The notes beneath the pieces are model-generated. The model was not told where the DNA came from and did not search any database. It saw only the letters and a program-made list of their open reading frames with translations. Position numbers and translations under genes: made by a program. From Claveliimonas bilis (GTDB lineage: Bacteria > Bacillota > Clostridia > Lachnospirales > Lachnospiraceae): a DNA stretch of 64,000 nt. This document shows, piece by piece, positions 1 through 7,427 of this stretch; the stretch's first letter is position 1; each line of letters starts with the position of its first letter. Location: the NCBI RefSeq assembly GCF_030296775.1, contig NZ_AP027742.1, positions 620,001-684,000 of the forward strand. The letters run 5' to 3'.

Positions 1-1
1 G

Positions 2-1054
2 CTTCAGTCCAACAGCTATATAGGTTTTCGCCTGACAGGAAAAGTCAGCCAGGAGCTGACGCAAGGGTATGGGCTTCACTGTTTCCGGATGAGAACCGGA
101 GAGTGGGACATGGATATGTGCAAGGAGCTGGGAGTGGATCCTTCCTTCCTGCCGGATATCTATGCCAGCCATGATATTATTGGGACAGTGACGGAAAAGG
201 CGGCAGCAGAATGCGGCCTGACAGCAGGAATCCCCGTTGTGGCGGGGGCGCTGGATGCCGCCTGCGGAACGCTGGGAGCAGGAGTGATCCACCCGGGAGA
301 GACACAGGAGCAGGGCGGTCAGGCAGGAGGCATGAGCATCTGCATGGATACATACAAGGCGGATGAAAGGCTGATCTTAAGCTACCATGCAGCGCCGAAT
401 CAGTGGATCCTCCAGGGAGGAACCGTCGGCGGAGGCGGTGTTATGCGCTGGATGGAACAGGAGTTTGCAGATTACGAAAGGCTGATCGGAAAAGAGATCG
501 GAAAGAGTTCGCTCCAGATTTTTAATGAAATCGCAGAAAAGGTCCCGGCAGGAAGTGACGGAATGGTCTTTCTTCCGTATATGTCAGGTGAGAGATCGCC
601 AATCTGGGATCCCCATGCAAAAGGCGTCTTTTACGGACTGGATTTCAGTAAGACAAAAGGGCATTTCGTAAGGGCAGCCATGGAGGGAGTTGCATTTTCC
701 CTGCGCCATAATCTGGAGGCGGCCGAAGAAGCAGGCGCCGTGGCCAGTGAGCTTCGGGCTATGGGCGGTTCCGCAAATTCTCTTCTGTGGACACAGATCA
801 AGGCTGATGTAACGGGCAAGGAAATCATTGTGCCGTCCTCCGATACGGCGACGACACTGGGAGCCGTTATCCTGGCAGGTGTGGGAGTCGGCATGTATAA
901 AGACTTTGAGGAGGCAGTGAAAAAGACAGTTGTTATTAAACGGCGTCATACGCCAAATCCGGAAGTGCGGGAAGCTTATGACAAGAACTATAAGCTTTAC
1001 CTGGAATTATATGAAGATTTAAAAGAAACAATGAAAAGAAAGGGAGAGGAATAA
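2..1054 (+). CDS. FGGY-family carbohydrate kinase (xylulokinase-like), 5' end outside window
   Basis: C-terminal part of an ATP-dependent sugar or polyol kinase of the FGGY family. The reading frame is open to the window edge, and the codons before the first internal ATG (position 89) encode family-type sequence (SYIGFRLTGKVSQELTQ), so the true start lies upstream. Family signatures include the D-x-A-C-GTLGAGV segment around the middle and the second-domain block GGSANSLLWTQIKADVTGKE, the actin-like fold's ATP-binding side. About 350 residues of the usual 490-520 are present. It is followed after one base by a galactitol-1-phosphate dehydrogenase-type gene and then a PfkB kinase, so I infer it phosphorylates a polyol or ketose that feeds that pathway. 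The substrate cannot be read from sequence. Confidence 0.9.
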   Translation, partial: LQSNSYIGFRLTGKVSQELTQGYGLHCFRMRTGEWDMDMCKELGVDPSFLPDIYASHDIIGTVTEKAAAECGLTAGIPVVAGALDAACGTLGAGVIHPGETQEQGGQAGGMSICMDTYKADERLILSYHAAPNQWILQGGTVGGGGVMRWMEQEFADYERLIGKEIGKSSLQIFNEIAEKVPAGSDGMVFLPYMSGERSPIWDPHAKGVFYGLDFSKTKGHFVRAAMEGVAFSLRHNLEAAEEAGAVASELRAMGGSANSLLWTQIKADVTGKEIIVPSSDTATTLGAVILAGVGVGMYKDFEEAVKKTVVIKRRHTPNPEVREAYDKNYKLYLELYEDLKETMKRKGEE

Positions 1055-1055
1055 G

Positions 1056-2105
1056 ATGAAAGCAGCTGTTGTATGTGCAAATGAAGATGTACGTTATATG
1101 GATTATGAGGAACCGCAGGTTACGCCGGGGACAGTGAAGATCAAGGTAAAGGCTTCCGGCATATGCGGATCGGATATTCCCCGTGTACTCCATAATGGTG
1201 TGCATTTTTATCCCATTGTTCTGGGACATGAGTTTTCAGGAGATGTGGTGGAAGTAGGAGAAGGAGTGACAAAAGTAAAAGTAGGCGACAGAGTTTCCGG
1301 AGCGCCCCTTCTTCCCTGTATGAAATGTGATGACTGCCAGAATGGAAATTTTTCTCTCTGCAAGCATTACAGTTTCATTGGTTCCAGGCAGCAGGGGAGC
1401 AATGCAGATTATGTTGTGATTCCGGAACAGAATGCAGTTGTATTTGACAAATCCATTCCCTATGAGCAGGGTGCCATGTTTGAGCCGTCTACGGTTGCCC
1501 TTCACGGCGTTATCCAGAACGATTATAAAGGTGGAGAATATGTGGCAATCCTGGGAGGCGGAACCATCGGAATGTTTACGATGCAGTGGACGAAAATATT
1601 CGGTTCCAAAAAAGTAGTAGTTTTTGATATCAGCGATGAGAGGCTGGAGCTTGCAAAACGCCTTGGCGCTGACGACGTCATTAATACAACGGAAGAGAAC
1701 TTCATGGAAAAAGCGATGGCAATTACAGGTGGAAAAGGATATGGATTTGTCTTCGAGACGGCAGGCCAGGAACCTACTTTGAAAATGGCTTTTGAGGTTG
1801 CGGCAAACAAAGCCAATGTCTGCTGTATCGGGACACCCCATAAGGAGATTACCTTTACGCCGGCGTTGTGGGAAAAAATGAACCGAAAAGAATTTCATCT
1901 GACAGGTTCATGGATGTCCTACAGCGCACCTTTCCCGGGAAGAGAATGGGAACTTACCGCACATTATTTTGCAACAGGACAGTTAAAATTTGACCCCGGA
2001 TTTATCTACAAAAAAATGCCCATGAGTCAGGCCCAGGAGGCATTCCAGATGTACAAGACTCCGGGACTTGTGCAGGGAAAGATTCTGCTGATGAACGAAG
2101 AGTAG
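1056..2105 (+). CDS. gatD: Zinc-dependent MDR alcohol dehydrogenase, galactitol-1-phosphate 5-dehydrogenase type
   Basis: Medium-chain dehydrogenase of 349 aa that would oxidise a sugar-alcohol phosphate to a ketose phosphate with NAD. Catalytic zinc ligands are visible as Cys37, His58 and Glu59 (GHE motif). The structural zinc loop is Cys88, Cys91, Cys94 and Cys102. A Rossmann glycine motif (LGGGTIGM) follows. The stretches CGSDIPR, PIVLGHEFSG, PLLPC and FIGSRQQG, and the late GSWMSYSAPFPGREWE block, closely resemble Escherichia coli GatD as I remember it, more than sorbitol or threonine dehydrogenases. It starts one base after the kinase stop with an upstream GGGAGAGG. The next gene, a tagatose-6-phosphate/fructose-1-phosphate kinase relative, fits a ketose-phosphate product. 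The exact substrate is inferred. Confidence 0.85.
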   Translation: MKAAVVCANEDVRYMDYEEPQVTPGTVKIKVKASGICGSDIPRVLHNGVHFYPIVLGHEFSGDVVEVGEGVTKVKVGDRVSGAPLLPCMKCDDCQNGNFSLCKHYSFIGSRQQGSNADYVVIPEQNAVVFDKSIPYEQGAMFEPSTVALHGVIQNDYKGGEYVAILGGGTIGMFTMQWTKIFGSKKVVVFDISDERLELAKRLGADDVINTTEENFMEKAMAITGGKGYGFVFETAGQEPTLKMAFEVAANKANVCCIGTPHKEITFTPALWEKMNRKEFHLTGSWMSYSAPFPGREWELTAHYFATGQLKFDPGFIYKKMPMSQAQEAFQMYKTPGLVQGKILLMNEE

Positions 2106-2114
2106 GAGGAAGCC

Positions 2115-3047
2115 ATGATTCTGACAGTTACGCTGAATGCGGCGATTGATAAACGGTATGTAGTAGAAGAATTTCGTATCGGAGAGGTAAACCGGATGAA
2201 GGAATGCGCCTACACTCCGGGAGGAAAAGGGCTGAATGTGTCCAAACCGGCGGCTATTGCCGGGGCGGAAGTAGTGGCGACCGGATTTGTAGGCGGTCAT
2301 GCGGGACAATACATTGAGGAGTCCCTGAAAGATTTCCGCATTAAGAGCGCTTTTTATCATCTGGCAGCAGAAAGCCGCTCCTGTATTAATATCTGGGATG
2401 AAAAAAATAAAGTGCAGACAGAATTTCTGGAGCCGGGCTTCACAGTGAAAGAGGAAGAGTTCCGGGGATTTGTGGAGAAATTCGCGCAGCTTGTAAAGGA
2501 AGCAGATGTGGTGGCAATGTCAGGCAGCGTGCCCCGCGGTCTGGATGAAAAGGCTTATCCGATTCTGGTGGAAACGGTGAAAAAGGCAGGAAAAAAAGTC
2601 ATTCTTGACACCAGCGGAAAGCTGCTGGAAGAAGGAATAAAAGCCTGCCCGACTATGATCAAGCCCAATATTGATGAGATTCGTATGTTGACAAATAAAC
2701 CGTGTCATGATATACAGGAGATAATCCGGGCCGCAAAAGAAATCCATGAAAGAGGCATTGAAGTTGTTGTGGTTTCACTGGGAAGTGATGGATCTTTGTG
2801 TGTATGCAACGACGGCGTGTACCGGGCCGTTGTGCCGAAGATCAACGCCGTGAACACGGTGGGCTGCGGCGACTCTATGATCGCAGGATTTGCCCTTGGT
2901 TTTGAGGCGGGGCAGACGCCTGTAGAGGCTCTTAGAAAGGCAAGCGCTATCTCGGCGGCAGCGGCTATGAGAGAAGAGACCGGATTTTTTGTAAAGGAAG
3001 ATATGGAGACAATTTATCCGCAGATTACAATAGAAAAGATCGGATAA
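2115..3047 (+). CDS. PfkB-family hexose-phosphate kinase (1-phosphofructokinase / tagatose-6-phosphate kinase type)
   Basis: Ribokinase-fold kinase of 310 aa, the usual length for LacC/FruK. The N-terminal signature MILTVTLNAAIDKRYVV and the GGKGLNVSKPAA block bind the sugar phosphate. The C-terminal NTVGCGDSMIAGFALG block contains the catalytic aspartate of the GxGD motif, here with Cys in the variable place. It starts nine bases after the dehydrogenase stop with AGGAGG in front. Next to a galactitol-1-phosphate dehydrogenase-type enzyme, the simplest role is tagatose-6-phosphate (or a similar ketohexose phosphate) to the 1,6-bisphosphate. Fructose-1-phosphate kinase activity is the main alternative. 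Confidence 0.85.
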   Translation: MILTVTLNAAIDKRYVVEEFRIGEVNRMKECAYTPGGKGLNVSKPAAIAGAEVVATGFVGGHAGQYIEESLKDFRIKSAFYHLAAESRSCINIWDEKNKVQTEFLEPGFTVKEEEFRGFVEKFAQLVKEADVVAMSGSVPRGLDEKAYPILVETVKKAGKKVILDTSGKLLEEGIKACPTMIKPNIDEIRMLTNKPCHDIQEIIRAAKEIHERGIEVVVVSLGSDGSLCVCNDGVYRAVVPKINAVNTVGCGDSMIAGFALGFEAGQTPVEALRKASAISAAAAMREETGFFVKEDMETIYPQITIEKIG

Positions 3048-3076
3048 CATCAGGAAGGATACAAAGAGGGAGCGGC

Positions 3077-3733
3077 ATGATTAAAGGCGTAATATTCGAT
3101 ATGGACGGAACGATGTTTGATACGGAACGTCTTTCGGCGATCAGTTGGAAAAAGGCAGGAGAGAAGCTTCATCTTGATATACAGGATGAGCTGATCGATA
3201 AGATTCAGGGAAGAAATCCCGCAGCGATCCGAAAAGTTTTTATGGGGAGATTCGGAGAAGATCTGGATTATGACGGAGCCCGCAGAGTGAAGCACGAATT
3301 TTTTGAGGAAATGACAAAAGAGGGAATCCCTGTAAAAAAAGGATTGAAGGAATTGTTGGAATACCTGAAAGAAAGCGGGATTCCGGCAGTGGTGGCGACT
3401 TCCACGGAACGTATACGGGCAGAGGCGTTTATAAAGCGGGCAGGCGTCTATGATTATTTTACAGACTGTGTCTATGGCGATCTGATCCAGGCAAGCAAAC
3501 CGGCGCCGGATATTTTTCTGGAAGCTGCCGCAAAGATTGGACAGGATCCCGGAGACTGCGTGGTTCTTGAGGACAGTTCGGTGGGGCTGCAGGCCGCTGT
3601 GGCAGCAGGAAGCTACGCGATTTATATTCCGGATGTTGCGAAAGTGCCGGATGAAATTCAAAGAAAAGCAGACGCAAAGCTTGCTGATCTTTCACAGGTA
3701 ATCGGCTGGATCAAAGAGAAGGAGAAAAGATAA
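3077..3733 (+). CDS. HAD-superfamily hydrolase, beta-phosphoglucomutase-like
   Basis: HAD subfamily I phosphatase or phosphomutase of 218 aa. Motif I is DMDGT near residue 8, with the nucleophile Asp and acid/base Asp. The cap domain lies in between. Motif II is ATST, the motif III lysine is in SKPAPDIF, and motif IV is VVLEDSSVG. A GGGAGCGGC site precedes the ATG. It is the last gene of the sugar operon and sits eight bases before the Crp/Fnr gene. It could dephosphorylate a side product or act as a sugar-phosphate mutase. Substrate unknown. Confidence 0.85.
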   Translation: MIKGVIFDMDGTMFDTERLSAISWKKAGEKLHLDIQDELIDKIQGRNPAAIRKVFMGRFGEDLDYDGARRVKHEFFEEMTKEGIPVKKGLKELLEYLKESGIPAVVATSTERIRAEAFIKRAGVYDYFTDCVYGDLIQASKPAPDIFLEAAAKIGQDPGDCVVLEDSSVGLQAAVAAGSYAIYIPDVAKVPDEIQRKADAKLADLSQVIGWIKEKEKR

Positions 3734-3740
3734 GACATAC

Positions 3741-4421
3741 ATGCAGATTGAGAATTTGACTTTATTTCATGGCCTGTCTGAAGAAGAAACAAAACGGAGT
3801 ATGGTCTGTTCCAGTGCAAAGATAGAGACGTATGAGCAGGATGCTTACATCTTCAGACAGGAGGATCAGCCTTCCAGACTGTATTTTATTTTGTCCGGAA
3901 CCGTACTGCTGGGACAGATCAATGCCCTGGGCAGGCAGAATTTTATAGAATATCTTGGCGAAGGGCAGGGATTTGGAGAGATCGACCTCTTTCTGGAACA
4001 TGATATTTATGACTATTTTGCCTTTGCAAAGACAGAGGTAAAACTTTTAAGCGTATCCAGACATTTTTTTTATGGAACTTGTGTAAAGAACTGTGCGCAT
4101 CACAGCAGAATTATTTTCAACATGCTTCGGATATTTGCAGGGGAAGCAGATAAGAATCTAAGAAAAATATATCTTCTGACAAGCGGAAATCTGCGTCAGA
4201 GGATTGCCGGCTATCTTCTGGAGGAAAGCCAGGGGAAAGCTGAAGTTGTGACTCCAATGAAAAGAGAGGAGCTTGCCGTTTATCTGAATACGACAAGACC
4301 CTCTCTTTCCAGGGAGTTATCCTGGATGCAGGAGAACGGCATTATTGAACGAAACGGCCGCCAGAGCATCCGCATCCTTTCTTTTGAAATGCTCCAGAAT
4401 ATACTGGAAGGGGAGGAGTAG
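3741..4421 (+). CDS. Crp/Fnr-family transcriptional regulator
   Basis: Regulator of 226 aa with an N-terminal cyclic-nucleotide-binding-type beta-roll (about residues 10-120, including the YLGEGQGFGEIDLF turn) and a C-terminal winged helix with recognition segment LNTTRPSLSRELSWMQ (about 175-190). I see no N-terminal cysteine cluster like that of FNR, so a 4Fe-4S sensor is not evident. It lies head-to-tail behind the sugar operon but converges on the rubredoxin and superoxide reductase genes. A Crp/Fnr-type dyad sits upstream of those genes, which suggests it controls oxidative or nitrosative stress defence. The ligand is unknown. Confidence 0.85.
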   Translation: MQIENLTLFHGLSEEETKRSMVCSSAKIETYEQDAYIFRQEDQPSRLYFILSGTVLLGQINALGRQNFIEYLGEGQGFGEIDLFLEHDIYDYFAFAKTEVKLLSVSRHFFYGTCVKNCAHHSRIIFNMLRIFAGEADKNLRKIYLLTSGNLRQRIAGYLLEESQGKAEVVTPMKREELAVYLNTTRPSLSRELSWMQENGIIERNGRQSIRILSFEMLQNILEGEE

Positions 4422-4434
4422 AGATTACTCCTCC
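4412..4434. terminator. Hairpin shared by two convergent stop codons
   Basis: GGAGGAGTA, a five-base loop, then TACTCCTCC: a perfect 9-bp stem that contains the stop codon of the Crp/Fnr gene and the stop of the rubredoxin gene, with both proteins ending in acidic residues encoded by the stem. There is no T-tract on either side, so its use as a bidirectional terminator is an inference. Confidence 0.45.
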
Positions 4435-4586
4435 TCTGCAAATACTTCTTTTCCCATACCGCAGATCGGGCATACCCAGTCTTCCGGAAGATCTTCAAAT
4501 GCGGTTCCAGGTGCAATTCCGTTGTCCGGATCGCCTACTTCAGGGTCATATACATATCCACATGGTTCACAAACATATTTTTTCAT
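4425..4586 (-). CDS. Rubredoxin
   Basis: 53-residue electron carrier. It starts [18 protein letters not shown] and ends with [17 protein letters not shown]. The two C-x-x-C-G knuckles (Cys6, Cys9, Cys39, Cys42) bind a single iron, which is the complete rubredoxin signature. The start is set by AAGGAGG seven bases upstream. It follows the superoxide reductase gene in the same direction with a gap of about 60 bases, so it is the likely electron donor to that enzyme. A 7-bp hairpin (4604-4620) lies just upstream of its ribosome site. Length and motifs match the family. Confidence 0.95.
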   Translation of the reverse strand: MKKYVCEPCGYVYDPEVGDPDNGIAPGTAFEDLPEDWVCPICGMGKEVFAEEE

Positions 4587-4603
4587 TTTGTTTCCTCCTT
4601 TAG

Positions 4604-4620
4604 CAGCGTATGATACGCTG
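4604..4620. other. Small hairpin between superoxide reductase and rubredoxin genes
   Basis: CAGCGTA, loop TGA, TACGCTG. It lies immediately 5' of the rubredoxin ribosome site on the transcribed (minus) strand. There is no T-tract, so I do not call it a terminator. It could be an mRNA processing or stabilising structure. Confidence 0.4.
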
Positions 4621-4647
4621 GTTATTTATCACATACTTTATTATAAA

Positions 4648-5022
4648 TTATTCTGCAGATTTTTTCCACAGTCCGTGCAAATTGCAGTATTCATATGCTG
4701 CAATAAACTCATCTCCCTCGGCAAGAACAAAGGATGCAGACGGAGCTTCTCCGGGATGAAGTGTGCGGAACTGTCCGCCTAATCTGGTTTCAATATAAAT
4801 TCCTGCAATATAGTGTTCTTCCAGCATAGGATGAGGAACGGAACCAACAGTAACCTCTACTTTGTTTCCCTCGATTGCCACGCACGGTACATGCTTTTCC
4901 GTTGCGGCATCTGTGGAATTGGCGTTGAGTTTGCTAAGATCCGGTGCTCCTTCCTGACCGGCAAAAGCAATAAAGTTTTGAAAAATGTTATTTGTGTTTT
5001 TGTCTTTATAAAATTCAGCCAT
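4648..5022 (-). CDS. Superoxide reductase (neelaredoxin type)
   Basis: 124-residue iron protein that reduces superoxide to hydrogen peroxide without releasing oxygen. The ligand set of the square-pyramidal iron site is visible: His44 in EKHVP (with Glu42 as sixth-ligand residue), His64, His70 in HPMLEEH, and Cys113 and His116 in CNLHG. The N-terminal desulforedoxin Cys4 domain of desulfoferrodoxin is absent, so this is the one-iron class. AGGAGGG lies upstream of the ATG. Its promoter carries a Crp/Fnr-type dyad centred 41.5 bases before the predicted start of transcription. Rubredoxin follows downstream. Confidence 0.93.
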   Translation of the reverse strand: MAEFYKDKNTNNIFQNFIAFAGQEGAPDLSKLNANSTDAATEKHVPCVAIEGNKVEVTVGSVPHPMLEEHYIAGIYIETRLGGQFRTLHPGEAPSASFVLAEGDEFIAAYEYCNLHGLWKKSAE

Positions 5023-5077
5023 GATAAACCCTCCTTTTGTGTCACGTCTGACTTTTTGATTTCATTTACTTGTCTAT

Positions 5078-5083
5078 ATTCTA
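5078..5083 (-). promoter_or_regulatory. Candidate -10 element of the superoxide reductase promoter
   Basis: TAGAAT on the minus strand, about 56 bases before the coding start. No good -35 hexamer lies 17 bases away, as expected for a promoter that needs a class II activator. Predicted transcription start near 5071. Confidence 0.45.
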
Positions 5084-5105
5084 GTACAGTAAAATCCAGA
5101 TTTCC

Positions 5106-5119
5106 GTAACAAATGTTAC
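5106..5119. promoter_or_regulatory. Crp/Fnr-type operator, GTAACA-N2-TGTTAC
   Basis: Perfect 6-bp half-sites form a 14-bp dyad. Its centre (5112.5) is 41.5 bases from the start of transcription predicted from the TAGAAT element, the classical position for a class II Crp/Fnr activator. The Crp/Fnr gene lies 700 bases away. Binding by that protein is inferred. Confidence 0.55.
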
Positions 5120-5301
5120 CAAAAAGTATTTTTCCTGAAAAATTACCGTAATATACTTAAATAAAGAAAAAAGAGAACAGGATTGCCTGTATTTCTACTT
5201 ATAAATCAATGCTGCACTTGAAATATGTTCTCATTTGTGACAAAATATTTTCATGAGCGAAAAAGCATAAAAAGAAAAGTGTAAGAATAGGAGTGGTAAA
5301 A

Positions 5302-6414
5302 ATGACAAAAATAGATATCATATCAGGCTTTTTGGGAGCAGGGAAGACGACGCTGATCCAGAAACTTCTCAAAGAGGCGTTTGCAGGAGAGCAGGTGGTG
5401 CTGATCGAAAATGAATTTGGAGAGATCGGTATTGACGGAGGCTTTCTGAAAGAGGCGGGAATTGAGATCCGGGAAATGAACTCCGGATGCATCTGCTGTT
5501 CTCTGGTGGGGGATTTCGGCGCTTCTTTAAGAGAAGTGATCGACACATATCATCCGGATCGCATTCTGATCGAACCATCCGGCGTAGGAAAGCTGTCCGA
5601 TGTGAAGCGGGCGGTAGAAGGAGTAAAGGAAGATGCAGACATTGTGCTCAACAGCGCCACCACAGTTGTCGATGTAAAGAAGTGTAAGATGTATCTGAAA
5701 AACTTTGGAGAATTTTACACTAATCAGGTAGAGTCTGCAGGAGCGATTATTTTGAGCCGTACGGATATTGCCGATGACGCAAAGGTGGAGCAGACGGTAG
5801 AGATGTTGAGAGAGCTGAACAGCGAAGCTCCGATCATCACGACGCCGGCGGAGAAGATAGATGGAAAGAAGCTGTTTGAAATTATGGAGAAACACGCTCC
5901 ATCACTGGAAAAAGAAATGCTGGAGGAAAGCGTGTGCGAAGTGTGCGGCGGTCACCATGGCCCGGGACATCACCATGAGCACGACCATGACCACCATCAC
6001 GATCACGAGCATCACCACGAGCATGAGCATCGTCACGACCATGAACACGAATGCGGCCACGAGCATCACCACGGCCATGAATGCAGCCATGATCACCATC
6101 ATGACCACGACCATGGACATCATCACCACCACCATGCGGATGAGGTCTTCGGAAGCTGGGGCATGGAGACTGTGAAAAAGTTCAATGAAAATGAACTGAA
6201 GGTGAAATTGGAAGCCCTTGGAAGAGAAGAGACATATGGAATGGTTTTAAGAGCCAAAGGAATGGTCGAAGGCGACCGGGGAGAATGGATCTATTTTGAC
6301 ATGGTACCCGGTGAAATCGAGATCCGCCATGGACAGCCGGATTATACCGGAAGAATCTGTGTGATCGGCTCTGGTCTTAAGGAAGAAGCTCTTGGCGAGC
6401 TGTTCCGTATGTAA
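5302..6414 (+). CDS. CobW/ZNG1-family GTPase with a large His-rich metal-binding loop
   Basis: G3E-family GTP-dependent metallochaperone of 370 aa. Walker A is GFLGAGKTT (residues 9-17). The family C-x-C-C metal site is Cys63-Cys65-Cys66, and GIGIDG-like switch residues follow IENEFG. Residues about 215-275 are an extraordinary His/Asp/Glu-rich stretch (HHHEHDHDHHHDHEH and onward), followed by the CobW C-terminal domain. ATG 5302 is preferred over GTG 5293 because AGGAG lies eight bases before it. The next genes encode a second GTPase and a ZIP transporter. Together they suggest zinc supply to client proteins, though nickel or cobalt cannot be excluded. Confidence 0.88.
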   Translation: MTKIDIISGFLGAGKTTLIQKLLKEAFAGEQVVLIENEFGEIGIDGGFLKEAGIEIREMNSGCICCSLVGDFGASLREVIDTYHPDRILIEPSGVGKLSDVKRAVEGVKEDADIVLNSATTVVDVKKCKMYLKNFGEFYTNQVESAGAIILSRTDIADDAKVEQTVEMLRELNSEAPIITTPAEKIDGKKLFEIMEKHAPSLEKEMLEESVCEVCGGHHGPGHHHEHDHDHHHDHEHHHEHEHRHDHEHECGHEHHHGHECSHDHHHDHDHGHHHHHHADEVFGSWGMETVKKFNENELKVKLEALGREETYGMVLRAKGMVEGDRGEWIYFDMVPGEIEIRHGQPDYTGRICVIGSGLKEEALGELFRM

Positions 6415-6446
6415 AAATGAAGAAAGAAAAGTGCAGGTGACAAAAA

Positions 6447-7406
6447 ATGCAGATGGTAGATAATGCCAGAGTAGTTGTATATCTGATGACAGGTTTTCTG
6501 GAAAGCGGGAAAACACAGTTTTTAAGATACACTCTGGGACAGGAATATTTTGAGATTGACGGAAACACGGTTCTGATCCTGTGTGAAGAGGGAGAGGAAG
6601 AATACGGAGAGGATCTGCTGAAGCGGTCCCGTACCACTTTGCTGACTGTAGATGATCCGGAGGACATTACCCTGGAATGGCTGGAAGAAGTCGAGCAGAA
6701 GTATAAGCCGGAGAGAGTGATCTTTGAATGCAACGGTATGTATCCGGTGAGCAAAATGGAAGCACTGGAAGTTCCTAAGGGATGGGGACTTGTGCAGAAG
6801 CTGACGATGGTAGACGCCTCTACTTTCGGTACTTATATTGCCAATATGAAGCCTCTTTTTATGGATATGGTAAGAAATGCAGAGCTGGTTATGTTTAATC
6901 GCTGCACAAAAGATATGCCTCTTGCTTCCTATCGGAGAAGTGTAAAGGTAGTGAACCAGAGCGCCCAGATTATTTTTGAAGATGAGGAAGGCGAGATCGA
7001 CAACATCTTTGAGGATTCCATGCCCTATGATCTGGATGCTCCGGTCGTGCAGATTGACGATATGGATTACGGAATCTGGTACGTGGATATGATGGATCAC
7101 CCGGAACGCTATCTGAATAAAACCGTGGAATATAAGGCGAAAGTCCTGAAACCGAGAGGATTTGGGGCAAAAGAATTTGTGGCAGGGCGAATGGCAATGA
7201 CCTGCTGCGCAGACGACACGACTTTTCTCGGTTATATCTGCAGGAGCGCCTACGCGCCTAAACTTTCGCCCGGACAGTGGGTGAAGGTAAAAGGGACAGT
7301 AGGTTATGAGTATACGAAAGCTTACCGCCGGAAGGGGCCTGTTATCAAAGCAGAATTTGTAGAGGCGTCCGAGGCTCCGGAAGATGAAATGGTATATTTT
7401 AACTAA
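6447..7406 (+). CDS. CobW-like GTP-binding protein fused to a YcgQ/DUF1980-type domain
   Basis: 319-residue protein. The N-terminal P-loop GFLESGKTQF (about residues 16-25) resembles CobW but has Glu-Ser in the loop and lacks the C-x-C-C motif. The C-terminal part, about residues 205-310, contains GRMAMTCCADDTTFLGYICR and GQWVKVKGTVGYE, which resemble the TIGR03943/DUF1980 (YcgQ) domain found in bacterial zinc uptake loci. It lies 32 bases behind the His-rich GTPase and 21 bases before a ZIP transporter. I infer a membrane-proximal partner in metal transfer. The fusion is worth noting. Confidence 0.7.
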   Translation: MQMVDNARVVVYLMTGFLESGKTQFLRYTLGQEYFEIDGNTVLILCEEGEEEYGEDLLKRSRTTLLTVDDPEDITLEWLEEVEQKYKPERVIFECNGMYPVSKMEALEVPKGWGLVQKLTMVDASTFGTYIANMKPLFMDMVRNAELVMFNRCTKDMPLASYRRSVKVVNQSAQIIFEDEEGEIDNIFEDSMPYDLDAPVVQIDDMDYGIWYVDMMDHPERYLNKTVEYKAKVLKPRGFGAKEFVAGRMAMTCCADDTTFLGYICRSAYAPKLSPGQWVKVKGTVGYEYTKAYRRKGPVIKAEFVEASEAPEDEMVYFN

Positions 7407-7427
7407 AACGGAAAGGAAGGAAAAAGA

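Noticed and set aside
5902-6135. Antisense frame of 77 residues made almost only of Met, Val and Ala
   Set aside because: It is the complement of the His-codon-rich stretch of the CobW gene; composition is an artefact and there is no ribosome site.
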